Assembly (NCBI GenBank): GCA_013152205.1
Contig: JAADGV010000024.1
Coordinates: 1 to 59,463 of the forward strand
From: Planctomycetota bacterium
Lineage (GTDB): Bacteria > Planctomycetota > Planctomycetia > Pirellulales > Lacipirellulaceae
Length of the DNA stretch: 59,463 bases
Direction of reading: 5' to 3'
Below, in pieces: positions 34,795-43,181 of the stretch. The notes below the pieces were generated by a model. The model saw only the letters and a list, made by a program, of their open reading frames with translations, was not told the DNA's origin and did not search any database. The position numbers and the translations under genes are program-made. Every line of letters begins with the position of its first letter. The first letter of the stretch is position 1.

Positions 34795-36072
34795 CTATTC
34801 TTGGCGGCCTTGGCGTCTTGGCGGTTCCATAAAAAGCCCCTCAAGCATTTCGCAGCTTGTGGTCAACGTCGCCTCGCCGTCGGTTTGGCTCGCCCATCGC
34901 TGGCAGTTTTTGCGAGTTTCCTGGGAGGCTAACAGCTGCTCCAGCGCCTGAGCTACTCGTGGCCCTTGGAATTTTGATCGTCGTAACACTGCTGCAACCC
35001 CCAGCCGTTGCAAGCGGGTTGCATTGTCCAATTGATCGTAAGCCATGGGCATCACCAAATGCGGCACGCCGGCCGCCAAGCCTTGGGCGCTCGTCCCTAT
35101 TCCGCCATGATGCACCAGCGCCGCCGCCCGTGGTAGCAATTGGCTAAACGGCACAAAATCAAAATGTTGTACCCCGGGCGGAAGCTGTTTCGGCAACTGA
35201 TTGGTATATCGGGTCAATAACATCCCGCGCCGGCCAAGCTGCCGGCACGCCTCTGCTGCGGCAGCGAAAAAATCTTCGCCGCTGGTCATTGCCGAACCTG
35301 GGGCAAAGACAATCGGCGGCTCGCCTGCGTCGAGATACTCCGACACGTCGCGCGGCATCTCCATGGTCGACGATTGATCCCACAACGGAAAACCGGCCAA
35401 CTGCGTATTCGGCGGCCAGTCGGGTTGCACCGCGGCAAACCAATCGGGAAACAGCCCCAGCACCAATTGTGGCGAAAAAAACCAGTCTCGCATGATCCCC
35501 GAAACGGGCGACAACCCTTGCTCGACTCGCAACTCGTTCAACTCCGGACCAATGAGCGGATCGATGACAAACTTGTCCGCCGCCCAATACTGAGCCTGTC
35601 GCAACCAACGCGGCACGCCATCGCCCATCAACATGCCAAACATCTGAGACGATTCGTAAAAGCTTCGCAACGCAACCGGCGCCAGGTGGATGCTTGCCAA
35701 CGGCGCATTGTGTTTGTCCTGAAACACTCGACTAGCCAAATCCAGACACGGCGCAGCCAGCACCGTCTCGCCGGGTCGATAATGCTCTTCGAGCAATTCG
35801 TAGATAGGACGCAAGGTTTGCGACATCCCCATCTTCAACACCGTCATCGGCCCACGCATCGGGTGCCACAGATCCTTGTGATGGGCCAACTCGTCGTACT
35901 CTTCGGCCGTACTCAACGGCAAAAAATCGAGCCCGACGCCTTCGACGACCGACTGGAAGTGGGGATTGGTAAGGACCGTTACCTGATGTCCTCGCGCCCG
36001 CATGGCAGCACCAAGGCCAACGATCGGATGAACATCGCCATAACTCCCCAACGCGGTCATTAACAATCGCAT
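34795..36072 (-). CDS. UGT-like (GT1/GT28 superfamily) glycosyltransferase
   Basis: A 425-residue two-domain GT-B enzyme from the ATG at 36072. The N-terminal acceptor domain has GSYGDVHPIVGLGAAMRARG (residues 9-28). The C-terminal domain has the nucleotide-sugar signature FVPFSQLLPRAAALVHHGGI and GTSAQGLAAGVPHLVMP, as in macrolide or sterol glucosyltransferases. It probably glycosylates a lipid or secondary metabolite; the substrate is unknown. The longer ORF would add residues from palindrome R4 and is rejected. The last residues (PPRRQGRQE) come from a TTGGCG-rich repeat. Confidence 0.87.
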   Translation of the reverse strand: MRLLMTALGSYGDVHPIVGLGAAMRARGHQVTVLTNPHFQSVVEGVGLDFLPLSTAEEYDELAHHKDLWHPMRGPMTVLKMGMSQTLRPIYELLEEHYRPGETVLAAPCLDLASRVFQDKHNAPLASIHLAPVALRSFYESSQMFGMLMGDGVPRWLRQAQYWAADKFVIDPLIGPELNELRVEQGLSPVSGIMRDWFFSPQLVLGLFPDWFAAVQPDWPPNTQLAGFPLWDQSSTMEMPRDVSEYLDAGEPPIVFAPGSAMTSGEDFFAAAAEACRQLGRRGMLLTRYTNQLPKQLPPGVQHFDFVPFSQLLPRAAALVHHGGIGTSAQGLAAGVPHLVMPMAYDQLDNATRLQRLGVAAVLRRSKFQGPRVAQALEQLLASQETRKNCQRWASQTDGEATLTTSCEMLEGLFMEPPRRQGRQE

Positions 36073-36087
36073 ACTTGCCTCAGCGCT

Positions 36088-36194
36088 AATACCCCAAAGG
36101 GGTTTCACATCATAGCCCAGGGTAAGCGGCAAAGCCGCGCCACCCTGGGTAATCGTTTGTCGAGAATCAACGAACCCCGAAAGGGTTCCACAAA
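36088..36194. repeat. compound palindrome R4
   Basis: ACCCCAAAGGGGTTT, CCCAGGGTAAGCGGC-aaa-GCCGCGCCACCCTGGG and AACCCCGAAAGGGTT, just upstream of the glycosyltransferase start. Confidence 0.75.
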
Positions 36195-36230
36195 TTGAGA
36201 CTTCACGTTACTTCCAACAATTCTCTGATT

Positions 36231-36332
36231 GTACAACCCCTTCAGGGTTGAATTTCTCTGCCACTCCCAACCCAGGGTGCGCTCGCTTCGGCTCGCGACC
36301 CTGGGCTACGATGTGTAACGCCTTCGGCGTAA
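36231..36332. repeat. compound palindrome R5
   Basis: CAACCCCTTCAGGGTTG, CCCAGGGTGCGCTCG through CGAGCGACCCTGGG-like arms and AACGCCTTCGGCGT. With R4 it occupies about half of the 442-nt gap between the glycosyltransferase and the membrane protein. Confidence 0.75.
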
Positions 36333-36514
36333 AAGCCCCTTCTTTTCGGGCTATTTGGCCGCTATGTGCTGTTTGGCATCCCCAATTGAGAGCTGCGACG
36401 GATTTTTCGGAAATTCCCATGAGTGTTCATAGGCACCAGACATTGCAGCAGATTGCTTTCCTGAGGACAATAGCCCCTGGTAACTTATCCACCCGCAATA
36501 CCTCAGGCTCCACG

Positions 36515-37426
36515 ATGACGGAACATGATCCCCCGCTAGACGACGATGACGATGACCTAGAATTAGAACTCGAACCCATCGACCCAGAAATCATCGAGCA
36601 CAAGCGTCAGCAAACGATACGACAGACACGCAAAGCTGAAGATTCGGTCGACGTCAACGAAACCTTTGACGAAGCCGCGGCTAGCGATCCTTTTGAGATT
36701 AGCGACCTCAAACAGTTTCGTTTTTCGATTCGCCATCTGCTGATCGTCACGGCCCTTCTGTCGATTGCGATGACTGTCTATAAGTCGACCGACGCATGCA
36801 ACGGCACACTCATCATCTTTGTGCTTACCGTCGTCACCGGTTGGTGGTTTGTGGTCCGAAAAGAACGCCGCCAGCAGCACGAGCTTCAGCTTCGCAAACA
36901 AGAAATGAAAGCTCGCATCGCTGCCCAACGTGCCGCCGAAGATGGCGACCTAGCAACGCCTTTGCCCGCCCCTGCCGAAATCACTTTTGATTCTCCTCCG
37001 GAAACGCCTTCGTTTCGTTTTTCGTTTTCGCTCAAAGAACTGTTCGGCGCATTCACGGCCGCCGCTCTCCTGCTCGGCCTACTAAGCTACATCGGAGGCG
37101 TGCAAAACATAGCTCTGCCGCTAGGCATGGTCGCCCTGCTCGGCTTGGTAGTCCATGCCATGGGCTTCGACCCACCCCATCTGGCCGTGCTGGGTTGGTG
37201 GATTCTTCTGGTGCTGTATATCCTCATCAGCGCCATGGCCTCATTCAGCGGCGATCAAGCAGCGGTTGCCGCCCCGCCTTCTCCATTCGAGTCGGTTCTG
37301 GCGCAGACTTCTGGCTCACTGCTCGTCGATCCAGGCCGTCACATTCGCTTCCAAGACATCCAACGGCACGCCGCCGCTGCCGAGTACCACGTCGTGAAAT
37401 GCCCGCACGTCGAACCGTTCGCCTAA
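36515..37426 (+). CDS. multi-pass membrane protein of unknown function
   Basis: A 303-residue protein from the ATG at 36515 (MTEHDPPLDDDDDDLELELEP); an ATG at 36419 is possible. A very acidic N-terminus is followed by about five hydrophobic segments: FSIRHLLIVTALLSIAMTVY, GTLIIFVLTVVTGWWFVV, LFGAFTAAALLLGLLSYIGG, ALPLGMVALLGLVVHAMGF and LAVLGWWILLVLYILISAM. A charged coiled segment rich in Arg and Gln sits between the second and third. No catalytic motif is seen. Its last 111 nt overlap the 3' end of the DUF885 gene on the other strand, so its C-terminus may be a read-on extension. Confidence 0.7.
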   Translation: MTEHDPPLDDDDDDLELELEPIDPEIIEHKRQQTIRQTRKAEDSVDVNETFDEAAASDPFEISDLKQFRFSIRHLLIVTALLSIAMTVYKSTDACNGTLIIFVLTVVTGWWFVVRKERRQQHELQLRKQEMKARIAAQRAAEDGDLATPLPAPAEITFDSPPETPSFRFSFSLKELFGAFTAAALLLGLLSYIGGVQNIALPLGMVALLGLVVHAMGFDPPHLAVLGWWILLVLYILISAMASFSGDQAAVAAPPSPFESVLAQTSGSLLVDPGRHIRFQDIQRHAAAAEYHVVKCPHVEPFA

Positions 37427-39085
37427 TCGCTGTTCGGCCAAATTTCTCAACTCACGAATTTTCATCTCGCCGATTTTGTAGGCCAACGCTTGCCCCGGCC
37501 AACTGATATAGCGATCGACCTCGGCGCGGATATTGTGCAGCGACATGGCCGAATTGTCTCGCAAGTATGCGATCGCCTGCTCGCGCGTCCAGCCAAAGTA
37601 GTGAATCCCTGTGTCGACCACCAAGCGGCAAGCTCGCCATATTTCCATCGTGAGCCGACCAAAATCGCTGTAGGGGTCTTCGTAAATCCCGACTTCCAGC
37701 CCCAGCCGCTCGGCGTACAACGCCCAACCTTCGACAAAGGCCGTGAAGCCGCTGTACCGTCGGAAATTCGGAAGCCCCTCCATCTCCTGCTGCAAAGCAA
37801 TTTGCAGATGATGGCCCGGCACCGCCTCGTGCAACGAAAGTGCCGCCACGGTATACAGCGGCCGACTCTTCAGGTTGTAGGTATTCATAAAATAAAACCC
37901 GGCCTTCGTCCCGTCGCCGCTCGGTCGTTGGTAGTAGGCAGCGGTCGTCCGTGGAGCCACATACGCCGGCACTTCCTGCACACCGTACGGCATCCGCGGC
38001 AATCGCCCGAACAGCGTCGGCAACTTGCCATCCATCTTTTTCAACACAAACGAAACTTCCTTCAACAACTCTTCCGCCGTTTCGGCGTAGAACTGCGGAT
38101 CTTCTCGCAAGAATGTTGTGAAAGCCGTAAAGTCGCCCTCGAATTCTACGCGGCGGATGATCCCGTCCATCTCTGCGCGAATGCGTTTCACTTCTGCCAA
38201 ACCAATATGATGCACCTCTTCCGGCGACATTTCGAGCGTAGTAAACCGCCGCACACGGTGTCGATAAAAGTCTCGACCGCCTGGCACTGCGGACGCGCCG
38301 ATCGAATCTCGCGCCTGAGGCACATACTCCTCTGCCATAAATTTGCGAAATCGCTTGTAGGTCGGCACCACCGATTCCTCGATTGCATCTCGCACCGCGC
38401 TACGCAATTGGGCATGCTTTTCTTTGGGCACGGTCGATGGGAATTTTTTCACCGGCTCGTAAAACAGACTCTTCTCCACGTCGTCGACAATCTGAGCGTC
38501 GACCGACTCCTCCCACCCCTCCAGCACCACGGCTGGCAAAACATGCTCCGCAGCCATACCCGCTCGCAGCAACTCCATGTACCCGTTGGCATACTGCTCA
38601 AACGCTCTCAGACGAGCGGCATAATTTTCGTAATCCGCCACCGTTTTGAACGGCATGTTCTTTCGCAGTTCCGGAAAATTGATATGAAACCCCGACCGCT
38701 GGGTGATCGGCATCAGGTGGTCGCCAAACTTGTACTCGGCGATCGAGTCGCGTAGCTCGCGACGCATAATGTCGAAGTTAATCTGATCGTTTGCCGGAAG
38801 CTGCCCGCGCTCGATTGCCTCTAACCGCTGCAAAAATTTCGCCTTCAGTTCATTCCGTCGAGCACTATCGGCCAACGAGACGGCAGCCAACCGATCGTTG
38901 GAGCTGTGCTCGCCCACCGAAGTGGCAAACTGCGGATACTCTTCCAGGTCGCTCTGCCAGATTTCCTCCAGCAACTGGCTAAATTGCTCCTCGGCATCCG
39001 CCGCCCACGCCGGCAAGCAGACGCCAAGCAAACAATATCCAACGGCAATGGCTGAACAACCGACTCGTCGACGTAAGAAACTCAT
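37316..39085 (-). CDS. DUF885 family (M32-like) exported peptidase
   Basis: A 589-residue protein. From the ATG at 39085 (AGGAGAT upstream) it starts MSFLRRRVGCSAIAVGYCLL and a signal peptide ending PAWA-AD. The family metal site LSLHEAVPGHHLQIA (HExxxxHH-like) and the flanking FVEGWALYAERLG and GWTREQAIAYLRDNS are present, matching DUF885 proteins that are predicted zinc carboxypeptidases. The longest ORF would add residues from a CCGGAGGC palindrome. Expected outside the cytoplasmic membrane. Substrate unknown. Confidence 0.88.
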   Translation of the reverse strand: MSFLRRRVGCSAIAVGYCLLGVCLPAWAADAEEQFSQLLEEIWQSDLEEYPQFATSVGEHSSNDRLAAVSLADSARRNELKAKFLQRLEAIERGQLPANDQINFDIMRRELRDSIAEYKFGDHLMPITQRSGFHINFPELRKNMPFKTVADYENYAARLRAFEQYANGYMELLRAGMAAEHVLPAVVLEGWEESVDAQIVDDVEKSLFYEPVKKFPSTVPKEKHAQLRSAVRDAIEESVVPTYKRFRKFMAEEYVPQARDSIGASAVPGGRDFYRHRVRRFTTLEMSPEEVHHIGLAEVKRIRAEMDGIIRRVEFEGDFTAFTTFLREDPQFYAETAEELLKEVSFVLKKMDGKLPTLFGRLPRMPYGVQEVPAYVAPRTTAAYYQRPSGDGTKAGFYFMNTYNLKSRPLYTVAALSLHEAVPGHHLQIALQQEMEGLPNFRRYSGFTAFVEGWALYAERLGLEVGIYEDPYSDFGRLTMEIWRACRLVVDTGIHYFGWTREQAIAYLRDNSAMSLHNIRAEVDRYISWPGQALAYKIGEMKIRELRNLAEQRLGERFDVRAFHDVVLGSGGVPLDVLEANVTAWIDEQ

Positions 39086-39116
39086 CCGTGGTAAATCTCC
39101 TGAAAAAAGCCAAGCC

Positions 39117-39138
39117 CCGGAGGCAAGTGTGCCTCCGG
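39117..39138. repeat. CCGGAGGC palindrome, copy 2
   Basis: CCGGAGGC-aagtgt-GCCTCCGG, just upstream of the DUF885 gene. Confidence 0.7.
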
Positions 39139-39198
39139 CTAGCAAGATAGCCAATCTATGGTGATTAGCGGCCCGAGGCAACTCACCTAAATGCACTC

Positions 39199-39525
39199 CT
39201 ACGCCACCCGTCTCTGGCTACTTTCCACAGCGGCGGCAATCTCTGCCAATAGCTTCCGCCGACGTCGAAACGCTCGTGCCAAGCACAAAAGACATGGTTT
39301 ATGCACCATGCCACCGCAAGTAAAACATCGCTCGGCTGGCATCTCCATATCGGGCAACCGCAATTCCCCACATTCCGGCTCCCGCCCATAGATCCCGCGG
39401 TTACCGTTTGCAATCGCCCCCACCGTTCCTCGGCTAACCCTCAATTTCCAAGCAATTTTTCGCTGCGACAACCGACCCTCGTCCAGATGTCGCTGAACCT
39501 CCTCAATCAATGCAAGTGACAACAT
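39199..39525 (-). CDS. small HTH protein with cysteine (zinc) motif
   Basis: A 108-residue protein from the ATG at 39525 (GGGAGA seven nt upstream). Residues about 5-42 form a helix-turn-helix of the resolvase/Hin type: LIEEVQRHLDEGRLSQRKIAWKLRVSRGTVGAI. The second half has CFTCGGMVHKPCLLC, a likely zinc knuckle, and an Arg-rich helix. It is probably a small DNA-binding regulator. It starts 32 nt after the acidic ORF at 39558-39755, with which it should share an operon. Confidence 0.75.
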   Translation of the reverse strand: MLSLALIEEVQRHLDEGRLSQRKIAWKLRVSRGTVGAIANGNRGIYGREPECGELRLPDMEMPAERCFTCGGMVHKPCLLCLARAFRRRRKLLAEIAAAVESSQRRVA

Positions 39526-39557
39526 AAGCACTTCTCCCTCTCAAAGGACAAACCACT

Positions 39558-39755
39558 TCAGGCCGCTGGTCGACGTGCTTCCAGCAAATCATCACCAATC
39601 CAAAAATCCCCCGGTTCTGGCAGCGGATCGCATTGGTCTTCGTCGGGCAAAAACGCATCCCAACAGGTGTCGTCAATTCCTAGCGGGGCCAGATCCTCGT
39701 CATCCTGACATCCATCGCCCCAAGTCGTTATTTCTCCAAGGTTTTCGTTAATCAT
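39558..39755 (-). CDS. small acidic hypothetical protein
   Basis: A 65-residue, strongly acidic protein (MINENLGEITTWGDGCQDDE region; Asp/Glu-rich, four Trp, three Cys). AGGAGA nine nt before the ATG at 39755 supports translation. It precedes the HTH gene. Charge complementarity with a DNA-binding partner is an idea only. Confidence 0.6.
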   Translation of the reverse strand: MINENLGEITTWGDGCQDDEDLAPLGIDDTCWDAFLPDEDQCDPLPEPGDFWIGDDLLEARRPAA

Positions 39756-40098
39756 CGCGGTAGTTCTCCTGGCTCTTTGCCACAAAACGGGCCAAACCTG
39801 ACCCCAACGAAACAAAAACCTAACACAAATGGTGGCCAAAAAATATACATTTGTACACTATTTCTGTTTATCTCTATTATCGCCCGTTTAGGGGCCTATC
39901 CCCCTAGGTAAACGTCCTCAAAAACTGCTTCCCCCGTTGTGCCGCCTAGGCAAACGCTAACGACAGAAAGAAAGAACTTGCCGCGAAAGGGTGCTGGCGG
40001 ACGAAAAGAAGGGAGATAGAGAAGATGCCAAGGCAAGGAGCGCCGCCCAGCCTGCGAAGGATAGCGTTACCCACCCCGTTGAGAGAGGCCTTCGCACG
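39756..40098. other. 343-nt AT-rich intergenic region
   Basis: Holds the presumed promoter of the HTH/acidic operon in an AT-rich core (about 39825-39890), including TACA-TT-TGTA (39846-39855), a possible operator half-site pair. No other feature recognised. Confidence 0.35.
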
Positions 40099-40194
40099 AT
40101 GATTCAAAACATCCCGCTAGCGATGACCATCGCATTCATTGCCATCTGGGCCATTGCAGGAAAAATCGCAATCCGAAACCACTCAGGGCACTAA
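40099..40194 (+). CDS. possible 31-residue single-span membrane peptide
   Basis: MIQNIPLAMTIAFIAIWAIA plus GKIAIRNHSGH: one strong hydrophobic helix and a basic tail. GAGAG lies upstream of the ATG. There is no homology I can name; the composition is the only support. Confidence 0.35.
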   Translation: MIQNIPLAMTIAFIAIWAIAGKIAIRNHSGH

Positions 40195-40208
40195 AAACAG
40201 CCGGCACC

Positions 40209-40230
40209 CCGGAGGCAAGTATGCCACCGG
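40209..40230. repeat. CCGGAGGC palindrome, copy 3 (one mismatch)
   Basis: CCGGAGGC-aagtat-GCCACCGG, between the small peptide and the kinase 3' end. Confidence 0.65.
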
Positions 40231-40241
40231 CTATCAAAACG

Positions 40242-41762
40242 TCACTCGCCCAGTTTCTCTAGAGACGTCTGCAACATGTCGTAGAGCTGGCTCTCTGCAT
40301 TACGCAATTCATCGCGCATGTCAGCGGTCAATTGCCCCTTCGCTTTCTGCGCTTCCGACAGTCGCCCCAACTGTTGATTGGCGATGCACTCACCAGCCAT
40401 CACAAACGCCTCTAACGGCTGCGACTTCTCTGAAATCGCCAATTGCCTTAGCGTTTGCAACACCGGCAATGCCTTGCGAGGCTCGCCTTTCGCAATCAAA
40501 TAATGGCGCACCAGCCCTTGCTTCGCCAACCGATGCAGGTAGGTCGAGGCCTGAGGAAACTCCCGCTCGACGGCCAGCCACGCCGCTTCCGACTCGCTCA
40601 ATTTTGCATGATACAACTGCGCCCAAGCCGAGGATCGCTTGGGCACCGACAAGACTCGCGACGGCCCTGCCAAGTAGAATTCCGGTCTCGAAACGGCTCC
40701 CAACGCTACGCCCAACAGCAAAGCCGCCGTCACTCCCAGCAACACGCGGCCCCATTTCCACTCCCCGACCTGTAGCTGGGCACTCGCTTTCATCAGCGAG
40801 CCTAACTGTGTATTGACTCCGCTAGACGAGCCATGCGTCGCCGTCCGCTCGACCAGCGACCAGCTTTCGGGACCGTCCGCCCAACCATCGCGGGCTGCTT
40901 CTGCTGCCAGCTCTCGCAATTCTCCCAGTAGTTCGTTCGGATTGGCTGGCCGTTGGTCCGGCTGTTTGGCAAACATCCGATGCACAATCGCCGACAACGC
41001 CTCGGAAATATCAGATCGCACCGCTGCCAACGGCTTCGGTGTCGAATTCAGATGCTGCACAGCAATGGCCAATGCCGTCTCGCCCGTGTGTGGCGGGGTA
41101 CCTGACAACAGGTGATAACAGGTCACTCCCAACGAATAGATATCGCTCCGCGCATCGACGGGCCGGCCTTCGATTTGCTCGGGGCTCATATACAACGGGG
41201 TGCCCATCGCCACGCCAGCCTGCGTCAGTGTCTCCGTATCGGTATTCAGCGCGCGAGCCAAACCAAAATCAGCCACCTTCACTTCGCCCGAGTGGCTCAA
41301 CATGATATTCTCAGGCTTCAAATCGCGATGCACGATCCGCAGCTCATGTGCCTTACAGAGCGCAGAAACTACCTGCCGAAGAATATCGAGCACTAGCCCA
41401 GGCTTGAATGCGCCATCACGCTGAAGCAACTGGGCCAGATTCTTTCCAGGCACATATTCTTGCGCGATGAAATGAATGCCATCCTCTTTGCCGACTTCAA
41501 AAATCTGGATGATGTTTGGGTGTACTAACGACGCGGCCGCCCTCGCTTCGTTAGAAAATCGCTGCACGTAGCTAGCATCGCGGGCCAGCTCTGCCCGCAA
41601 CACCTTTAGCGCCACCTGCCGGCCCAGCGAACGCTGCTCGGCCAGATAGACGTCGGCCATGCCACCCGAACCGAGCTGGCGTAACACACGATAGTCGCCC
41701 CACTCGCGTCCGGTCAGGTCCGGACTGGGTTCCGCGGGCGACGAGTCCTTCATCCGATTCAC
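40242..41762 (-). CDS. transmembrane Ser/Thr protein kinase (PknB-like)
   Basis: A 506-residue receptor-like kinase. Kinase domain about 23-285: GSGGMADVYLAE glycine loop, Lys53 in VALKVL, Glu near 72, HRDLKPEN (145-152), DFGLAR (165-170) and MSPEQ. One membrane helix follows (about 338-357, VLLGVTAALLLGVALGAV), then an extracytoplasmic helical region of about 150 residues that looks TPR-like. The GTG start at 41762 shares four nt (GTGA) with the metF stop, indicating translational coupling; ATG 41753 is the alternative. Coupling a kinase to metF is unexpected. Confidence 0.9.
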   Translation of the reverse strand: MNRMKDSSPAEPSPDLTGREWGDYRVLRQLGSGGMADVYLAEQRSLGRQVALKVLRAELARDASYVQRFSNEARAAASLVHPNIIQIFEVGKEDGIHFIAQEYVPGKNLAQLLQRDGAFKPGLVLDILRQVVSALCKAHELRIVHRDLKPENIMLSHSGEVKVADFGLARALNTDTETLTQAGVAMGTPLYMSPEQIEGRPVDARSDIYSLGVTCYHLLSGTPPHTGETALAIAVQHLNSTPKPLAAVRSDISEALSAIVHRMFAKQPDQRPANPNELLGELRELAAEAARDGWADGPESWSLVERTATHGSSSGVNTQLGSLMKASAQLQVGEWKWGRVLLGVTAALLLGVALGAVSRPEFYLAGPSRVLSVPKRSSAWAQLYHAKLSESEAAWLAVEREFPQASTYLHRLAKQGLVRHYLIAKGEPRKALPVLQTLRQLAISEKSQPLEAFVMAGECIANQQLGRLSEAQKAKGQLTADMRDELRNAESQLYDMLQTSLEKLGE

Positions 41763-42631
41763 CTTGGCAACGAAACCACGCCGAGCACACGCTCGATGGC
41801 TTCCGACTTGTTCAACACATAGTAATGAATCCCGGCAATGCCAGCCTCGATCAAGTCGGCCGTCTGCTTTGTGGCGTATTCCACACCAACTTCAAACTGC
41901 CCAGAAACATCGCCTTCGTGTTTCTGCAAATCTGACACAAACTGATCCGGAAGCTTAGCCCCACACAACGACGCAATCCGTTGCACCTGGGCACCATTGG
42001 TCACCGGCAACAGCCCTGGCACAATCGGCACCTTGATCCCGGCTACCTGGCAGCGTTCTCGAAAGTCGAAAAACTCTCGGTTGTCGTAAAACAACTGCGT
42101 TACAACGAGATCCGCCCCAGCATCCACTTTTCGCTTCAGATTCTCGATATCGGCTTCCGCATTCGGCGCTTCCTGGTGCGTCTCGGGATAGCCGCCGACC
42201 GCGATGCCCATGTCGGCAAACTCAGACCGAATAAAGGCCACCAACTCGTTCGCGTAAGAAAACCCGCCCTCGACCGGGCGGAACTCGGTCTCGCCTTTCG
42301 GAGGGTCTCCACGCAGAGCAACCACATTATGAATCCCCAACTTTTCGGCACGGCTCAGATAGTCTTTTAGCTCGTCCGGTGTGCGGCCCACACACGTCAA
42401 ATGCGTCGCAACGGGCAGATTGTGCCTTTCCAGCACCCCCGCGATCACCTCGAGCGTCCGGTCTTGCGTCGAACCTCCAGCGCCATACGTACAGGTAATG
42501 TAGTCTGGCTGAAACTTTGCAAGCCGACTCACATGCCGAAACAGGGCCGACATCCCCTTCTCAGTTTTGGGTGGGAAGAGTTCAAAAGAAAGCCCGAATT
42601 TATCTGGACCATAGGCCTGGGCAAGCGTCAT
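41759..42631 (-). CDS. metF: 5,10-methylenetetrahydrofolate reductase
   Basis: Flavoenzyme making 5-methyltetrahydrofolate for methionine synthesis. 290 residues from the ATG at 42631 (MTLAQAYGPDKFGLSFELFPPKTEKG), the expected length; the longer ORF would translate across a MITE-like repeat. Family blocks: ITCTYGAGGSTQDRTLE, VATHLTCVGRTPDELK, ALRGDPPKGE, DLVVTQLFYDN, VPIVPGLLP. Its TGA overlaps the start of the kinase gene. One-carbon metabolism connects it conceptually with the glycine cleavage operon at 24.3 kb, but they are not adjacent. Confidence 0.95.
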   Translation of the reverse strand: MTLAQAYGPDKFGLSFELFPPKTEKGMSALFRHVSRLAKFQPDYITCTYGAGGSTQDRTLEVIAGVLERHNLPVATHLTCVGRTPDELKDYLSRAEKLGIHNVVALRGDPPKGETEFRPVEGGFSYANELVAFIRSEFADMGIAVGGYPETHQEAPNAEADIENLKRKVDAGADLVVTQLFYDNREFFDFRERCQVAGIKVPIVPGLLPVTNGAQVQRIASLCGAKLPDQFVSDLQKHEGDVSGQFEVGVEYATKQTADLIEAGIAGIHYYVLNKSEAIERVLGVVSLPR

Positions 42632-42785
42632 CGGCAATTGTCTCTCTACGTTGATCTCTACGTTGATATTGTTCCTTGAATCGATCTCCGCACAGTCGCC
42701 CTGCTGCGACCCCGCCAAGACCGTCTCCACTCTACGCACTAGCCCCCCAATTAGCAATGAATACCGTAGCAGCCCCAGGGGGAAG

Positions 42786-42883
42786 TGCAAAGTCGCTGAT
42801 TCTGTAGTAACCGCGGGCGGAAGCCGCGGTTTTTTCAGATTCGACCGCGGCTTCCGACTGCGGCTAGCACGCCTTGGCAATTC
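42786..42883. mobile_element. MITE-like palindromic element, copy 2
   Basis: Same family as 17096-17203 but opposite orientation: TGCAAAGTC, CTGATTCTGTAGTA, GCGGGCGGAAGCCGCGG, CTGCGGCTAGCA, GGCAATTC in order. Lies in the 550-nt gap upstream of metF and the phosphorylase gene. Confidence 0.75.
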
Positions 42884-43001
42884 AGGGTAACTGCGTCGAA
42901 TGCGTTGGCTATTTTCGCCGAATTCCACGAGTAACTTGCCCTAAAACCTTTTGATCTTGGGTACCGCCGAGTATTCGCATCGCAACGGTGGGGCAATCCG
43001 G

Positions 43002-43007
43002 TATAAT
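43002..43007 (+). promoter_or_regulatory. TATAAT box upstream of the phosphorylase gene
   Basis: Perfect -10 consensus at 175 nt before the ATG at 43182. No good -35 at 16-18 nt, so support is weak. Confidence 0.3.
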
Positions 43008-43181
43008 CCTTGCTGTCTCCGTGCAAAATGCTATTCCACTGAGATTCGTAAACTTACTAATTTTCCTAGCGCCGGCCTTACCGCCGCCGCTAGTTACACA
43101 CCTGTCGTTGCTCGCCACAGGTCATAAAAACCGTCCGTACGGCGACCCACTTCAGGTCATATTGCAGGACAACCCTTTCCC

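Noticed and set aside
37490..38755. 421-codon plus-strand ORF antisense to the DUF885 gene
   Set aside because: The opposite strand encodes a conserved peptidase with signal peptide and metal motif; the antisense product has Arg/His/Pro-rich shadow composition.
42632..42928. Longer metF start at 42928
   Set aside because: The extra 99 residues translate a MITE-like repeat and are absent from the family.
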